Source: Hepsetus odoe (Eukaryota; Chordata; Actinopteri; Characiformes; Hepsetidae). Taken from it: a DNA stretch of 64,000 nucleotides. Under the pieces are notes generated by a model. That model was not told the origin of the DNA, searched no databases, and worked only from the letters and a program-made list of their open reading frames with translations. The stretch is taken from assembly GCA_017165825.1 (NCBI GenBank), contig CM029379.1, positions 17,514,921 to 17,578,920 on the forward strand. The letters are read 5' to 3'. How positions within the stretch are numbered: the first letter of the stretch is position 1; each line of letters begins with the position of its first letter. A program made the translations under genes and the position numbers. Of the stretch, positions 10,285 through 23,870 are shown in pieces.

Positions 10285-10890
10285 ACTTTGTAAATTGATT
10301 TTCTTTTAAATATGAAGCTTCCTGTGGGTCCTTAAAAAGACTTAAAAGGTCTAAAAATATATGGCCTTTATTGTTAAGTGTTAAATCAAGCCTTCAAAAT
10401 TAGGATTTAAAAAAAAACACCAGATAACTGATGACATCAGAAAACTGAATTTTCTCAAAAGTATTTCATCTGGTGTTCTCACACAGATCAGGATTACAGG
10501 ACAACACTCTTATTGTGTCTGTTAGATACTGATCGGGGGATATCCAGATCATGTAAAAGAGGCATGATGTATTTTTATGCTGAAAGTGTTTCAAATCAAG
10601 CATGATAGGAATCACAGCTAAGGAAGCCTCATGCAGATTAAGAATAAAAAAAGTTCAACACCTTCAAACAGACACCACGTATTACCCACTTCTCGTCTAC
10701 CCTCCTCCACTTCATCACTTCCATCTTTCATGCCAGCACCATGTTGTACAGCAGCTGATTTCCAACAATGTTATTTAGAAAAAATTGAATGAAAATTAAA
10801 TATCATTTGTTAATTGATTTTAGTTCATACAGTTTACATTTTTGGTGTGTGCTAATGTGCTTGATATGTAGTGATAAGTTATAAAAAGCA
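10285..10890. other. Non-coding, nothing recognised
   Basis: AT-rich; no exon, RNA or repeat that I can support. Confidence 0.4.
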
Positions 10891-10899
10891 CCCAAATCC

Positions 10900-12005
10900 T
10901 GTCCACCACGAACACGGCTAGGGAGCCCGCCCTCCGTGCCACTGCATCACACACTGTCTGTCATGGATCTGGATATAATGCGCCTATCCAGCCAGATTAA
11001 AGGTTATGCTTTTTCTGTGGGAAAGTGGGACTGCCTACCAGGACCAAAAGTGTGAAACGAGACCCTTCCTTTAATTCCCCTTTCCATAAAACAATTTGTT
11101 GTCCAGGTTACTTTGTGTTGTAATAAGATTTCTGTTTCTGTTTCAGCTTTGATAGAATTAGGAGTGGCTGGCAACTTCATCTCCTCCTCCCTTGCTACCA
11201 AGCTATGGGTCCCTCACCAATCCCTTCCCCAGCCTGTTTCCATCAAGGCCTTAGATGGGCAACCGGTGAACACAGATAGGCTATCACAGGTTACAGATCA
11301 CAGGTCACCCTCACAGTTCAATCGACCCACATCGAGGAACTCAGTTTCTTCATATTAGCCTGGTCACACAACCCGACTCTTGAATGGACAGCCAGGGTGA
11401 AATCAAAGAATGGCCCCACCAGTACAGCATAGACTTATTTCAACATTCCCCATACATTCCGCCCGGTGGGGAGCCCCCTAGCACGCCTGTCTCCTTTCAT
11501 CCTTGAGCAAGGTTTTCAGTGCCAAGAAAGCTGCTTAGCTCACACCACACAGATGAGACTGTGGGATTAATCTCATCCCCAGCACTGGCCCACCTTGCTC
11601 TTGCATCTTCCACCTCTCTGAACCAGAGATGCAATGGAGGAGTATGTGTCCGAGACATTAAAACAGGGATTCATTATACCGTCCACTCATGTATCGACTA
11701 CCAAGGGCTAAATGCCATCACCTTTAAGTAACAGAACCCTCTCCCTCTAGTCCTAGCAGCATTAGAGCACTATTTTTTCTAAACTTGACCTCCCCAGTCC
11801 TTACAATGTGGTGAGAGTTTGGAAAGGGAACGAATGGAAGACAGCCTTCAGCACTACTTCGGGCCATTACATGTATCAGGTTATGCCTTTCCCTGGCATC
11901 TCCCAAACCATGGAGTTGGTGAGTCAAGAGTATTGGTGGCCCATGCAGACACGCAAAGTCAACGCACACAGGGGGGAGAAAGGGCAGAAATATTGCCATG
12001 ATTAA
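10900..12005 (+). mobile_element. Ty3/gypsy LTR-retrotransposon remnant
   Basis: Pieces in order: a degraded gag CCHC-knuckle region (~10990-11055), an aspartic-protease block (11145-11200, ALIELGVAGNFISSSLA, where the family has a DSGA-type motif and here the catalytic Asp is replaced), a tether region, a reverse-transcriptase block (~11790-11890, WKTAFSTTSGHYMYQVMPF) and then directly an integrase linker (ELVSQEYWWP, ~11915-11945). Most of RT, RNase H and integrase is deleted and frames are broken. No LTRs were identified. Confidence 0.75.
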
Positions 12006-12009
12006 GCTA

Positions 12010-14020
12010 GTTTCCCATTGCAGATAAATGAGCATATAATTTCCTAACAAGCCTCTAATTTCACCAGGGATTTTCAAACATTTGTACAGGGCTGTTCAAC
12101 AGAAATAGACTCATTCCTTTATTAACTTATTGAACTTATTTTCAGGATAAAGCTGGGACATCTGGAAATAATACTAAAATATTAGTCAAAGCATTTAACA
12201 AGGACTGGTGCCAAGCCTAACCCTTACAGGACAAAAGGTGGAAACAACCAAACAGGTCACTAGTCCTATCACTTCAAAAATATTTATAATATTTTAAATA
12301 TTTCAACATTTGTGGCAATAGCTCTGACTGTTTTCATTTCAGATAACATCAACTTTGGATGTTTTTTCATTTCTACAATTACTGGTTTAATTTCAGTTTT
12401 AATACATTCACAGACTCTCTTTAAATCACTTGTGAAATGTTAAAAGGCTGTAAAGCATTGGCTTATCAAGAGAGAGTAAAAAAACTTAATATCTTGAATG
12501 AGCTTATAAGCCTTTCACATGCATGCCTAAACCCTTCCTTAAAGGAAGATCTCTACTTTAAAAATGAGTCAGCCCTAAACTTACTTATGCCTTGCTATTC
12601 TTGAAATTTCACTTTCAGACAGCAATAAAAAGAAAGTAAAGTATTTTACAGTAAAGTATCTCCTTGTTTGTTTGATACTTTAAAAAGTGTATTATATTAG
12701 TACCCATGTGAAATAAAGATGCAAGTACATAGGCAAAAAAATAATAATAAACAGATGTTACAAGTTAATAAAAGACCAGAAGTTAGAAGATTGATGGCAA
12801 CATTGCCAAGTTTATCTACAGCAAATACCCACCAATGGTGATCTCCTTTATCCTTTCCAATGAGTTGGCATGAACGCCATCAGCTGAGGACAGACATTGG
12901 TTGAAATCAAGGGCGGTGGGAAGCCAGCAGTTCAGTTCTTCTGTATGAGTTAAGTTCACTGAAGACTGAGTCGGACACCTCAGCGCTAGGCAACTACAGC
13001 AATATGCTGGAATATCAAGATGCTTGAACTAGACAAACCTGTTTCTGGAGTCAGGGCTATGTGACCAATCCAATGGCAGAATAATTAAACATAATGATGT
13101 AGAATAGAAAGGCATACCTGAGATAGCAAACATTCAGTTCTTCCAGGAACTCAATCTCACATGAAGAAAAGCAAATTTTCTTTAACCTTTAACCTTTAAG
13201 GCATTTTGAGGTCTTTTTTTTGGTAAAGGACATCTGCTGAAGAGCCTGTACAAATAAATTAAATCCTGCGACAGAATGCCAGAATATTAACCTGAAGTGG
13301 CTATTACATGTTAATTTCTTGAGAATAAAAATTTCAGACCTTAGCATCAAAAACATAATTTTTTTTGCCAGTGGGATATTGACCAGTGGGATATTGAATT
13401 TCACAAGTTTCATTTACTGAGATCAAACCAAAGGCTTGTTGAACTTAGGTCCTAATGGTGAAAATAAAAAAAAAAATCCATGTAGAAAGTACTTTTAGTC
13501 CTTAAACTTCTCTTTTTTTTTGTCTTTAAACTAATTCACTTTCCTTACCTCATAAGACATTTGTGGTACACAAATTGCCCTTTCAAATTACAAATTGCAT
13601 AAATTATGTTTGCATTATGGAATGCATAAGTGATGTGTCTCCTTGCATTCTACAAGGAGTTTGAGAGTCTCAGTATTGTATCCCTTCAGTGGCGCCATTA
13701 ATAAAAGTACTAATACTTCTCTTCTTTAAATTTGCAGAAGAATGGCCAAGATAATCATTTGAAAAGATTTTCCATTCATTCATTACTTAGTTAAAACTCA
13801 GTTCTTCTTTAACCTGGTATTCTGAACACAGCCTTAGTAAGACACAAACCACACTGTAAAGAAATTATTGAAATTTACACTGAAAACACTTTTCATAGTA
13901 CAGCAGATTGTTATAAAGAATGGCACATTCTGGGAGATACAGGCAGGCATCTTTTCCCAGAAGGTAAAATGGTGGATTTTGCAGTATTTGGATTTCAAAT
14001 TTTTTGCCTTTTATTTTCGG
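12010..14020. other. Non-coding AT-rich stretch
   Basis: No exon with convincing splice sites and homology. A small tandem repeat of CCAGTGGGATATTGA lies near 13370-13396. Otherwise nothing. Confidence 0.45.
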
Positions 14021-14024
14021 TATA

Positions 14025-14576
14025 CAGTACTGTGCAAAAGTTTTAGGCAGGTGTGGAAAAAATGCTGTAAACAAAGAATGTTTGCAAAAATGGAAGTGTT
14101 AATAATTTATTTTCATCAATCAACAAAATGCAGTGAATGAACAAAAGAGAAATCTAAACCAAATCAATATTTGGTACGACCACCTTTTGCTTTCAAACCA
14201 GCATCAATTCTTCTAGGTACACTTGCACACAGTTTTTGAAGGAACTCGGCCGGAAGGTTGTTCCAAACATCTTGGAGAACTAACCATAGATCTTCTGTGA
14301 ATATAGACTTCCTCACATCCTTCTGTCTCTTCATGTAATCCCAGACACACTGGATGATGTTGAGATCAGGGCCTGTGGGGGCCAGAAGAACTGATGCTGG
14401 TTTGAAAGCAAAAGGTAAAAACGGCAAATATTGATTTGATTTAGATTTTTCATAGGTTCGCTCACTTTCCATTTTGTAAATTGATCAAAATAAACAATCA
14501 TTATTTAAATTTCTGAAAGCATTCTTTGTTTACAGCATTTTTTCCACACCTGCCTAAAACTTTTGCACAGTACTGT
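14025..14576. mobile_element. Tc1/mariner-type element, copy 2
   Basis: A TA dinucleotide flanks both ends and both termini read CAGTACTGTGCAAAAGTTTT inward. The minus strand 14164-14472 encodes the C-terminal third of a Tc1 transposase: GPDLNIIQCVWDYMKRQKD (with Q where the catalytic E is expected) and LCASVPRRIDAGLKAKGG. N-terminal and middle parts are missing, so it is a deletion derivative. Confidence 0.85.
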
Positions 14577-14699
14577 ATGTTAAGTAACATGTCACATAGA
14601 ACCTTTTGCATATGACCACCTAGTTAAAGTAGATCAATGTAAATGACACATCATATTTGGTAGCCTCTCTTGCTTGCAATAAATACATCAAGCATTATA

Positions 14700-14955
14700 A
14701 CCCACTTAGTTTATCCTATTGTTGTTTGCTTTGTCAGTTATAATTTTCCAGGCTTTTACCACAGAATCTTGTTTGTTTAGTTGTTTGCTCCTGGGGGTTT
14801 CTCTTTTAGTCTCCTCTTTAGGAGATGCAACGAGTGTTCAGTTGGGTTAAGATATAGTGATTCACTTGGCCATTGCAAATGTTTTAGCCCAATGAAGTCT
14901 GTCATGTCATGTTATGTGGCATGATAAAGTTTGGAATTTTTACAATTTTGATACC
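14700..14955 (-). pseudogene. Tc1-like transposase C-terminal fragment
   Basis: The minus strand reads IGLKHLQWPSESLYLNPTEH then LHLLKRRLKEK, equivalent to the third catalytic block (SPDLNPIEH...LLKRRLK) of a different Tc1 subfamily from the elements around it. The catalytic D and part of the motif are altered. Confidence 0.55.
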
Positions 14956-15269
14956 TTTTTATAAGAAAATGTTTTCTATAGGTTCTCATGCTACCATTGT
15001 GAGAAAGAAAAGTGGTCTATATGTAGGCTTTTATCTAATCTGATATCTGAAATGTTTCAACATTAGTCTCAACACAATAAGAGAGAGATAACACAAGATG
15101 ATCCAAATCATACAAGCTTATCTTAGAAAAAATGTGGGAGTGTATTAGCTTCCGCATACATAGCTGTTTCTGGAGGAGAAACAATAATCTTTACTATTGA
15201 TGTAACTCACTAAATGAAGTATATTTCACTACCTGAGCATTTTGTCTGTCAATCAAGGGGAAAAAATGA

Positions 15270-15400
15270 AAAGTTATGGACTGACCAAGTCAGGCACTAG
15301 ATCTTAACCCATCTAAACATGCATTTCATCTCCTGAAGAGGAGGCTGAAAAGAGATATGCACAGAACAAGCAGTAATTGAAAGTAGATTTTGCAAAAAGG
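15270..15400 (+). pseudogene. Tc1-like transposase C-terminal fragment, opposite orientation
   Basis: The plus strand reads LDLNPSKHAFHLLKRRLKRD, the same block as the minus-strand fragment at 14700-14955 but facing the other way about 0.5 kb away. Confidence 0.5.
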
Positions 15401-16550
15401 ACATATGCAACCAGACATGGTGTTTCTTTAATTTGCTTTAAAGTTTTCTGTGAAACTTAACAAATCTAGATAGAACTCTTATGCTGATCTCTTAGCTAAC
15501 AATAATCTTTTGATCTCAAACCCAAATGTGCACAGCAAAAACTAATTAATTAGCCTGGCTCCAATACAGTTGGAGGGGACTATATGTGTATAACTTTTTT
15601 CTGCATGTTAACTTAGCCTTATTTTAAGTAAAAAGATTTAAAGATTTTTTTTATTAAAGAGATTTCTTAAATGCTTGTTTTCCCCTGTCAAACTTTCCAC
15701 AGTATCACTATGGATTTTTGTGATTGGGTTAAATATTAGATTTTATCATCAATAAATTCCAGTTAACCTGCAAAACTAAAAAAACACTATTGAGGAATTT
15801 TATCAGTAATTGAATTGACACAATTATCAAAAATGTGAATTTAATTAATTTAAATTGCTCCTGAATATACATTGAGATTGTAGGTTGAGAACTAAGGGCA
15901 AATAACTGTGGAGAGAACTGGTTTGGTAAGTGCAATTCTATATGCCTCCTAGAAGGGTGTGGTTGAAGCAGAGCGTGATATGGTATGAACTTCCTGAGAA
16001 TAGTGCTGAAGATTATGTCTGATAGACTTCTGAAAAAAATCAGGCTGGTTCCTTGAGCCCATAGATGTTTTGATATCTAAATAATACATTTATCATTTAC
16101 CTCTGCACTAAGTAGATAAACATGTAAGAAGGCTTTCTTAACAGTAGGCCAAACAGCTTTTAGAAAACCCTTTTCTGCAATAAGTTGGAAGAAGATGCAA
16201 TAAACAGTAAATTGCAGTCATGTTAGAGTCAGTCACGTAGAATCTTCAGATAACCTATCCCTTACTTATTATTTTCAGTTACAGTATTCCTTTAAAAATT
16301 TTAATGTGGCAACATTCACGCTATCATAACCCCTAAAAGTGTTTAATTGGGTCCCCAGAACAGTCCTATCAGTTGTCCAAGTTGGATATCTTTGTTAAAA
16401 GTCAAATGAAAAATAATGAATTCATCATGTTACAGGCCTTGAAGTAACTGGAGGAAAATGGATCCAATGTATACAACATGGGTTCATATATGGATAAGTA
16501 ACAGATAAACTGATGTAAGGACTGATCAACTATTTGGATAAGAAATGGGA
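15400..16550. other. Non-coding, nothing recognised
   Basis: AT-rich DNA with only short chance frames. Confidence 0.4.
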
Positions 16551-16559
16551 CCTCTTGGG

Positions 16560-16985
16560 AGAAATGGGAGATGCTTGTGCAATTGTCAATATCTGCAACT
16601 GATTCTGAATGCAAGAGCAATCTTCAATGCACCAGGCATGCTCTATGCAATGGATTGTAACCACTCTACTCCTGCAAACCCTTAACTGGCTCCTCATGAC
16701 TGCTCACATTTAATATAAACCTTACTGTTCGCCTACAAAACAAAAAATGGTCCTGCGCACTCTTACTTAAATGGAGTGATCCATCCATGGGTCAGAGCTT
16801 GCCTTCTCAGAGCATCAAGCTTAGGCTGACTTGACCTGATACCTCAAACGGTCTTCTCAAAAGCAAAAGACATACATTCAGACTGTCATTCTCAGTTTCT
16901 AAGTAGTGAAGCAAACTTTCATCCATCACAACTGCCATTTGCAAAATCTAGGCTTTCTAGTGGGAGCGAGATGTTCTCTTAAGAA
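16560..16985 (+). pseudogene. Possible decayed LINE reverse-transcriptase C-terminal fragment
   Basis: Across frameshifts the plus strand reads LILNARAIFNA, then an equivalent of the LHWLPV...FK..LL.YK..NG.AP.YL block (NWLLMTAHI, FAYKTKNGPA, SYLNGVIHPWV), seen better preserved in the LINE at 20640-20780. Very old, if real. Confidence 0.35.
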
Positions 16986-16989
16986 TTTG

Positions 16990-18890
16990 CAAAGCCCTTG
17001 TTTATGTCTCTTTGGAGCCAAACGCTGGAAATGGAAATATATGAGACATGTGCCTTTATAACCACTTTATTACCCCCCCCAAAAAAAAAGTTTTTTGATG
17101 ATTGAGTGCTTATCACCTCAGACAAAACATTTCCATAAAAATTGTGGGGCACATTTTGCGTTTCAGGTTTCAATTTATGTGAATAACTGAATAAATAACT
17201 AAATAAATTACTAAATACATTTTAAAAACTTGACCCAAAAATTTGCAGTGAAATGGTACATTTGAGTTTATTGAACTCATGTTCCAAAAAGTAGAAATAT
17301 GTTTACAATGTATTCATGTCAACATACTTATTTTTACATTTTTATATAACTGAGGAGTGTCATAACATTGTTCTGCTGCTTTCTTTTTATGTATGACTAA
17401 AAGAAACCTGGAAGGTGCCGTAGAAAAAGCATTTTTCAATGGCATCTCATTATGAGTGTCCAGGTAAGGCTCAACCAACCTGTTTGTCATCGCTGTCTTG
17501 AATAAATGAATAAAAGCACATACCAGTTGTCAAACAAGACAATAAACTCGACACGCATGTCTGATGAAAGTGTTCTGTTGGTTTTGCTTAGGCTGAGTAA
17601 GTTTTACTTTCATTCTCGTGCGTGTTTCATATTATGACCCCTGACCTGCAGGCTATGTCAAGTCAAATTTAATATTTTTTGATGTTCTGTTATCACTATG
17701 GTCTCTAGATTCCTTCACAGCTTGTATTTTCTGTTTGTGTGTGTTTATTTTGCTTGGTGTAATGGTTGGGTACATGGCCTGACCAGAATTAAAGAGCACA
17801 GAAGCAACACTGGAGAGACTTTCAGGGCTCTTTCCACTTTTGATATGACCTGGAAGTCCACCTCTCCAGACCAGCCTGCCATTCTTCAAGACATTCTTCA
17901 AGTTTTAGCTTTGGTAAATTATAGAAGCTTCGGTAGATTTTCAATAAAATGTCAAGGCTTTGGCAAAACCCCAAGACTGATCAAAGTATAAATCTAATCA
18001 TAATCCTAATCCCAAAGCTATTTATAAGACACTGAGTTTCATCAGAGAATTTATTAACAGCTAAAATATCTGTAGATCCTCTAAAGGGGAAATCAAAGTG
18101 GGTTCATAAAGGTATGTAATAAATATGTTTGGGCTGGTAAATAAAACCTTGTAAATTTGGACCTCAAGGTAAAAATAAAATGCAAGAATATATTATATGC
18201 AGTATTACATATTTTATACATAATACATATCTTATGTAGTCCATTAGCCATTTTGTCTAACTTTACAGGAGAAGAAAATAAATTCTGTCTAAGTTAATGG
18301 AAAAGTAATTTTCTTTTCTGAGCGATTATCTTTTCTAAACTATTTCCCCAATTGGTCCAATGATGCACAGTTTAGATGGCAGGTATTTTAAGCTTATACA
18401 AACAATAAAACAAAAGCTAATATAAAAAACATGCATGTAATTTTCACTACTAGTTTACTGACATACATTGGAATTAGAATTTGCCTATAGGAAGATAGCT
18501 AATATTAAAATATACATTTAAAATTAGAATATTAATAAACAAATAATAATCACTTCATTGTTTTTGATGGCTTGGCTTGTCAACTGATTGGTTAAGACTT
18601 TGTGGGAGAAACTCACCAGACTTAACACAGTTCTCTAGCCATTAATTTGGCTCTTGGCAAAGTCACTTAAATCTGGGTGATCACATGTTACCAAATAACT
18701 TGAGTGGTGAGAAAAGTATGAGTCTCACTGGTTTTAATGGCTGATTTATGTACTAGTAATTTGTATGGACGCAGCTATTTTTTCTTTCACCTTTTCCAAA
18801 AAATTCTCCTTTCAAAGCAATCTTCTGATGCTAAGTTTAAACATCTATCCAGACTGCACATTAGTTTTGAAACTTAAAATCTTAATTCCA
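16990..18890. other. Non-coding AT-rich stretch
   Basis: The frame 17698-17991 (97 codons, hydrophobic start) has no recognisable homology, repeats or supporting splice context and is probably chance. Nothing else is supportable. Confidence 0.4.
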
Positions 18891-18987
18891 AGTTTACCAC
18901 ACAACTGCACACAAAAGCTTCTTAACGCTCCTCGATTCTGTCGGTTGCACTCAGCATGTATCAGGACCTACCCATGTACAAGCACAC

Positions 18988-19932
18988 ATGCTAGATCTAA
19001 TTATCTCGTATGGACTTGACATTGATACTGTACTGGTCCACTCCTTAAATAAACTTTGTTCCGACCATTCTTTAATCACGTTTGAGATTAAAATGTCTCA
19101 ACCGTACCTCAGTGAACGGACTAGTACAACACGACACCTAAACAGGGCTAAATGTGTCCAGTTTATGGAGGCTATAATGGAGATGGACTTCACCGGTAAC
19201 GAAACTGTTAATGACAACACCGACATGTACAATACAGTAGTTGGGCAGATCCTTGATCAGGTAGCCCCAATTAAGATAAAGAAGGTCAGAACTATGAGGC
19301 ACTCTCCCTGGTTCAATGATCACACACGGGCTGCTAAGCGGGAGTGCCGTAAGCTAGAACGCAGATGGAAGACAACAGGTCTCCAAGCCTCTCAGGCTCT
19401 ATGGCTCGCTAAATTAAAACAATATAAGAAAGCTCTATATAGTGCTCGCACTGAGTACTATTCAAAGCTTATTGAAAACAACAAGCATAACCCCCGCTAT
19501 TTATTTCAGACACTAGCCCAGCTAACAGACAAAACTGATAAAAGGCCAGCGTGTAGTATTACTAACGATAGGTTTCTTAAGTTTTTTAATGATAAAATTA
19601 ACAACATTAGGCTCCAAATGTGCCCTATTAGCCCTCTAATTAATCTATTACCAGAACAGTGCTCACAATATTTTAGTGATTTTAATCTCATCGATGCCTC
19701 TGAGCTAATTTCTGTTATAGCCAAGGCAAAGTCCACGACCTGTCGGTTAGATCCCATCCCAACCAAGCTCCTGAAGGAATCCTTAGGAGTACTATCAACA
19801 CCTATACTTGATATCATGAATGCATCCTTGACCTCAGGTGTAGTCCCAAATCAGTTTAAAACAGCAGTGGTTATACCACAGCTTAAAAAACCTAACTTGG
19901 ACCCTCGCTCACCAAGTAATTATAGTAATTAG
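18988..19932 (+). pseudogene. LINE ORF2 fragment: endonuclease end to RT start
   Basis: 314 codons without a stop, the longest open frame of the window, but purely a retrotransposon piece. The frame ends just after the LKKPNLDP motif, where a family member would continue into the RT domain. Confidence 0.85.
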
Positions 19933-20394
19933 ACACGCATAACCTCTTAGATAAATTCCAATCAGGCTTCCGGCACGGCCACAGCACAGAAACTGCTCTA
20001 ACTAGAGTGGTGAATGATATAATGGTCTCAAGTGATGCAGGAAACACTGCATCACTGTTCTTGTTCTCTTAGATCTTAGTGCTGCGTTTGACACGGTAGA
20101 TCACTCCATTTTAGTAAATAGGCTTCACTCCACTGTCGGCATTAGCGGAACAGCCCTTAAATGGTTCAACTCTTATCTCACAAACCGTTACTACTTCATC
20201 TAAATGGATGATTATGGCACCCCCTCACCTATGTCACTAGTTAACTATGGAGTCCCACAAGGGTCGGTGTTGGGCCCAGTGCTCTTCTCCCTCTACATGC
20301 TCCCACTAAGCACTATTATACGGAAGCATAATGTTAGTTACCACTCCTACGCTGATGACACTCAGCTATACCTATCTGTTAAATCATGTGATAA

Positions 20395-20985
20395 ATGTAT
20401 TGGAATCCCCATGTTAATGCAGTTGCGAAGACATGCTTCCTGCACCTTCGGAACATTGCCAAACTACGACGTTTTCTGTCAATGGAAGACATGGCAAAAG
20501 TAGTACATGCATTTGTATACAGTAGATTAGATTACTGTAACGCCCTACTTTCTGGAAGCTCTCAGGGCACATTAAGCACCCTACAGCGCATTCAGAACAC
20601 AGCCGCTAGGATTGTTAGCAGGAGCAGGAAGTACGACCACATAACTCCCATACTCTCCTCGCTTCACTGGCTTCCTGTTAGGTACAGGGCTGACTTCAAG
20701 GTCCTCTTCTTAACTCACAAGGCACTTAAAGGTCTTGCCCCAATATACCTAACCGAACTGCTTAATACCTATACACCTAATCGCCCACTTAGATCCCAGA
20801 AAAAAGATCTCCTAATTGTCCCTCGCATAAAAAAATGTATTGGAGCACGAGCTTTCAGTTACAGGGCCCCTAGATTGTGGAACAGCTTGCCTGCTTCTGT
20901 ACGGGATGCCGATTCAGTCTCAGTCTTTAAATCACGGCTGAAGACTTACTTCTTTAGTTTAGCTTACCCGCACCAATCACCATAG
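20395..20985 (+). pseudogene. LINE ORF2 C-terminal fragment
   Basis: 196 codons. Typical motifs are YSRLDYCNALLSG, LQRIQNTAARIV, LHWLPVRYRADFK and LWNSLPASVRDADS. Its last 75 codons recur almost unchanged at 28049-28221. Confidence 0.85.
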
Positions 20986-21449
20986 TGCACCATTACTAAT
21001 GTCGCTGGTGCTGCTTCATTTCTGTGTCTGTCACTACTGGATCCTGCTCATTACTGACCATCCCCATTCCATTTCTGTGGTCATCACCTGAGTCCAATGC
21101 CGAGCTACCATCAGGTCTGTGTGATGCATCTGATGCGCCAAGGGACCCTGGCAGCTCATTGGCACCTGGAAGCAACTTGGGACTCCTCACTGATCCTGGA
21201 GTTTAAAACAAAACGAACTTTGTACTGTTAGTATACCCAAGGGGGTTGGGGAGCCGGTTGACCTTGGACCCTCAGAGGTTTTTTTTCTCCACATAGTGGA
21301 GCTTTTGGTTCCTCTCCTTTGTAGTTGTCCGGCTTTAACATCTATCACTGTAACCTGTTCCACCATCCACCACCATTGTAAAGTGCCTTGGGGCAACTGT
21401 GTTGTAAAAGGCGCTATATAAGAATAAATCGAATTGAATTGAATTGAAC

Positions 21450-23734
21450 TGTACAATAAAATCTGCTTCCTCATTTTAATATTGTTTCTGTCTGTTTACC
21501 TTTTTTTTCATTTCAATCACTAATGACAGATCTGAGAGATCTTTTTTTTTTTATTTAGTCACTGCATTTGAGCCTTAGTGGCTAGATGTTTTAATTATTT
21601 ATTTTAATTCAAAATAAATGTTTCTGTGATCTATAGGGCTGGCTCCGATTATTTGAATGTCCAGTTACTTGTTTGTAATGTTGTTGTTCTGTCTTTACTA
21701 AAACATAAAAAAAAAGAATATTGCTAGACCTTTAGATCTCATGTGATATGCTAATAATATTGTAATAATGTGATATGATAGCACTGTCATCTATGCAAGC
21801 AGACAATTAGCACTGAAGTATTTTTTTCTGTTATTCTGCATGCAAATAATATCATTCTGTATAATAGAAATGTTTAGTTCCCAGTTTTTATCAACAAGGT
21901 GATTAATCTACTTTTTATCTCAGGGGAAATGGGGAAAAAAAAGAGAACAAAACTTTTAAGAGAGAGAACAAAACTCTGTACAAAGGGGTGTGCAGTGAGT
22001 CAATATAATTTTTTTTTCATTTTTTACATTTTTTTCTTGAAATTTTCTCTATGCTTTCAGTCTCTGCTGGTAATCTTTTAAAATATATTTCTGCAGAGAC
22101 TCTGTTTGTCCCATTTGATGTAGGCATGGTTACTGAGTGAACCCCATACCTCACTCCCAGCCCAATAGACTCTGTTATGCAAATCCAAAGTTTACTCCAA
22201 ATTTGGATTTGGATGTTTAGTTTTCCTGAGGCACTCAATTTCAGACACAGTATAAGGAATGCTCTAGGGCAGTGTTTTTCTACAGGGAAGGTCATGAATT
22301 TTCCAAAGACTTGGTTCATTTTCTGAAATAAATTACAATTTTACTTTCATCCGGGTCAGCTGTCAGGGCACAGTTCTGATAATACTGCTCAGGCAGGTCC
22401 ATTTGCTTTTGTTTCCGTCGCTTTGAGGGACAGCAGTATTGGGTCTTCTGTGTCGAAACATAATTTCACTGTTGGTTACGGTGTTTCCAAGAAGTATGTA
22501 ACTCGTTTATCTACATATTTAACATGGTTAAACATGACAAGCAGCCCTGGCTAACCCCACAGCCTTGAATTAAGAACTTAATTGCCCTGTGTTTTGATAT
22601 GCAAAGTATATGGACTTAATGATGCCAAGCCTATCCCCTACACCACATTTTAGAATTTAACAAAATGGTGTTGCACGGCAAAAAAAAAATACTATTTTAA
22701 TTTCTAGAAACATACTGCTACTTTTTTGGTGGATTTGCTGGTATATATGATATGTATTGTTGTGACCCAGTAAAAAGCCAGTCTGACAAGCCACTCAAGG
22801 TTTCATGTCACACAGTCAAATTTTTATAGACTGGGCATATTAGTCCTCCTTCTAAAGGATTCATTTTACAGCTGAAAAAGCTTAAAAAGCATATTCTCTC
22901 TCTTTCTCTCTGGACATCTGAGAATTGTCCTACACATATAATTATTGTTCTTATTGTTATTGTTATTGACATACTATACTATATAATTGCAGTGCAATAG
23001 ACTAAAGTTTTATGCATGTAATGTTGCATCAGTACAAATTCCACTTCTGATGTTTATATATGGTGAAGGCTGATAAATGCTAAGCTGCTGTTAAAGGCAG
23101 CTAATGATATTGTTTTCAGTATTCTGACAATTTATTTATTTCGTTATTTAACCATGGTCATGATAAACAAGTCAAATAAAGGAGGGAACATGTAGCTAAC
23201 AGTCAAACAAATGATTCCAATAATTTCGCAACATTTTTTTATTATTAAAACTGGACAACTGGACAATACAGTTCACCTTCAACTAATAACCAGCAACTGC
23301 ATACATGCCCTTTGAAGAATAAAATGTGTTGCATGTGGCAAACACATTAAAGAAAGAATCAACAGTACCTTTTGTGGGGGGAAACCAGTTTTGACCTGGT
23401 TTTGTTTAATTCATTCCAGGCAAAGAGAGTGGCAGATTTTAGATAGATACACTTGTTAGTTGTGCATTTCATCCCTGATGGTTTTTGAGGTTAAAAAGTT
23501 TAGTTTTTTTTTTAAAAAAGGAACACTTTAAATAGTCCCTTTTGTTCACATGTTGAGTTGTGGAACATTCCTCATGGTGCTGTAGAAACAGGAAAGAATG
23601 TTTTGACACCACTTATGATTATTTTCACTCACTACAAAACAAAGCCAAGCTTTTCTAGTTCAGACTCCTTCTAACAGTCAGTATATGGATCTTATTCAGT
23701 GTTAAACAATTAAACACAAATACACCATTTAATG
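21450..23734. other. Non-coding AT-rich stretch
   Basis: Homopolymer-rich DNA with no exon or RNA gene recognised. Confidence 0.45.
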
Positions 23735-23861
23735 ATTTGATTTATATCTAGACAACACTTTGGTATCCCTAAAGCCTTTCATTTAATCAGGGAAACCCAA
23801 ATGGAATTATTCTACCCATTAATTTAAGATTTGCTTGCTTAAGATAATGACTAAGCAGAAA
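23735..23861. repeat. Direct repeat X, copy 1
   Basis: 127 bases repeated at 24227-24353 with only a few differences. The two copies flank repeat Y copy 1. Confidence 0.85.
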
Positions 23862-23870
23862 CCTTTTTTT

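Larger units (their letters stand above)
18900..21447 (+). mobile_element. L2-like non-LTR retrotransposon, 5'-truncated
   Basis: It starts inside the endonuclease (VSGPTH-like block, then LDLIISYGLDID and CSDHSLITFEI). A 314-codon frame (18988-19932) runs through the linker to the start of RT (LDPIPTKLLKE, FKTAVVIPQLKKPNLDP). Then broken frames give GFRHGHSTETAL, AAFDTVDHSIL, GVPQGSVLGPVLFSLYM and the catalytic YADDTQLY (~20350). After a short deletion the thumb/C-terminal region is intact (20395-20985). The 3'UTR ends in GGCGCTATATAAGAATAAAT and (GAATT)n at 21430-21447. Dead because of stops near 19930, 20070 and 20200. Confidence 0.9.

Noticed and set aside
17698..17991. 97-codon frame with a signal-like start
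   Set aside because: No homology, no splice context, composition like the surrounding DNA; probably chance.
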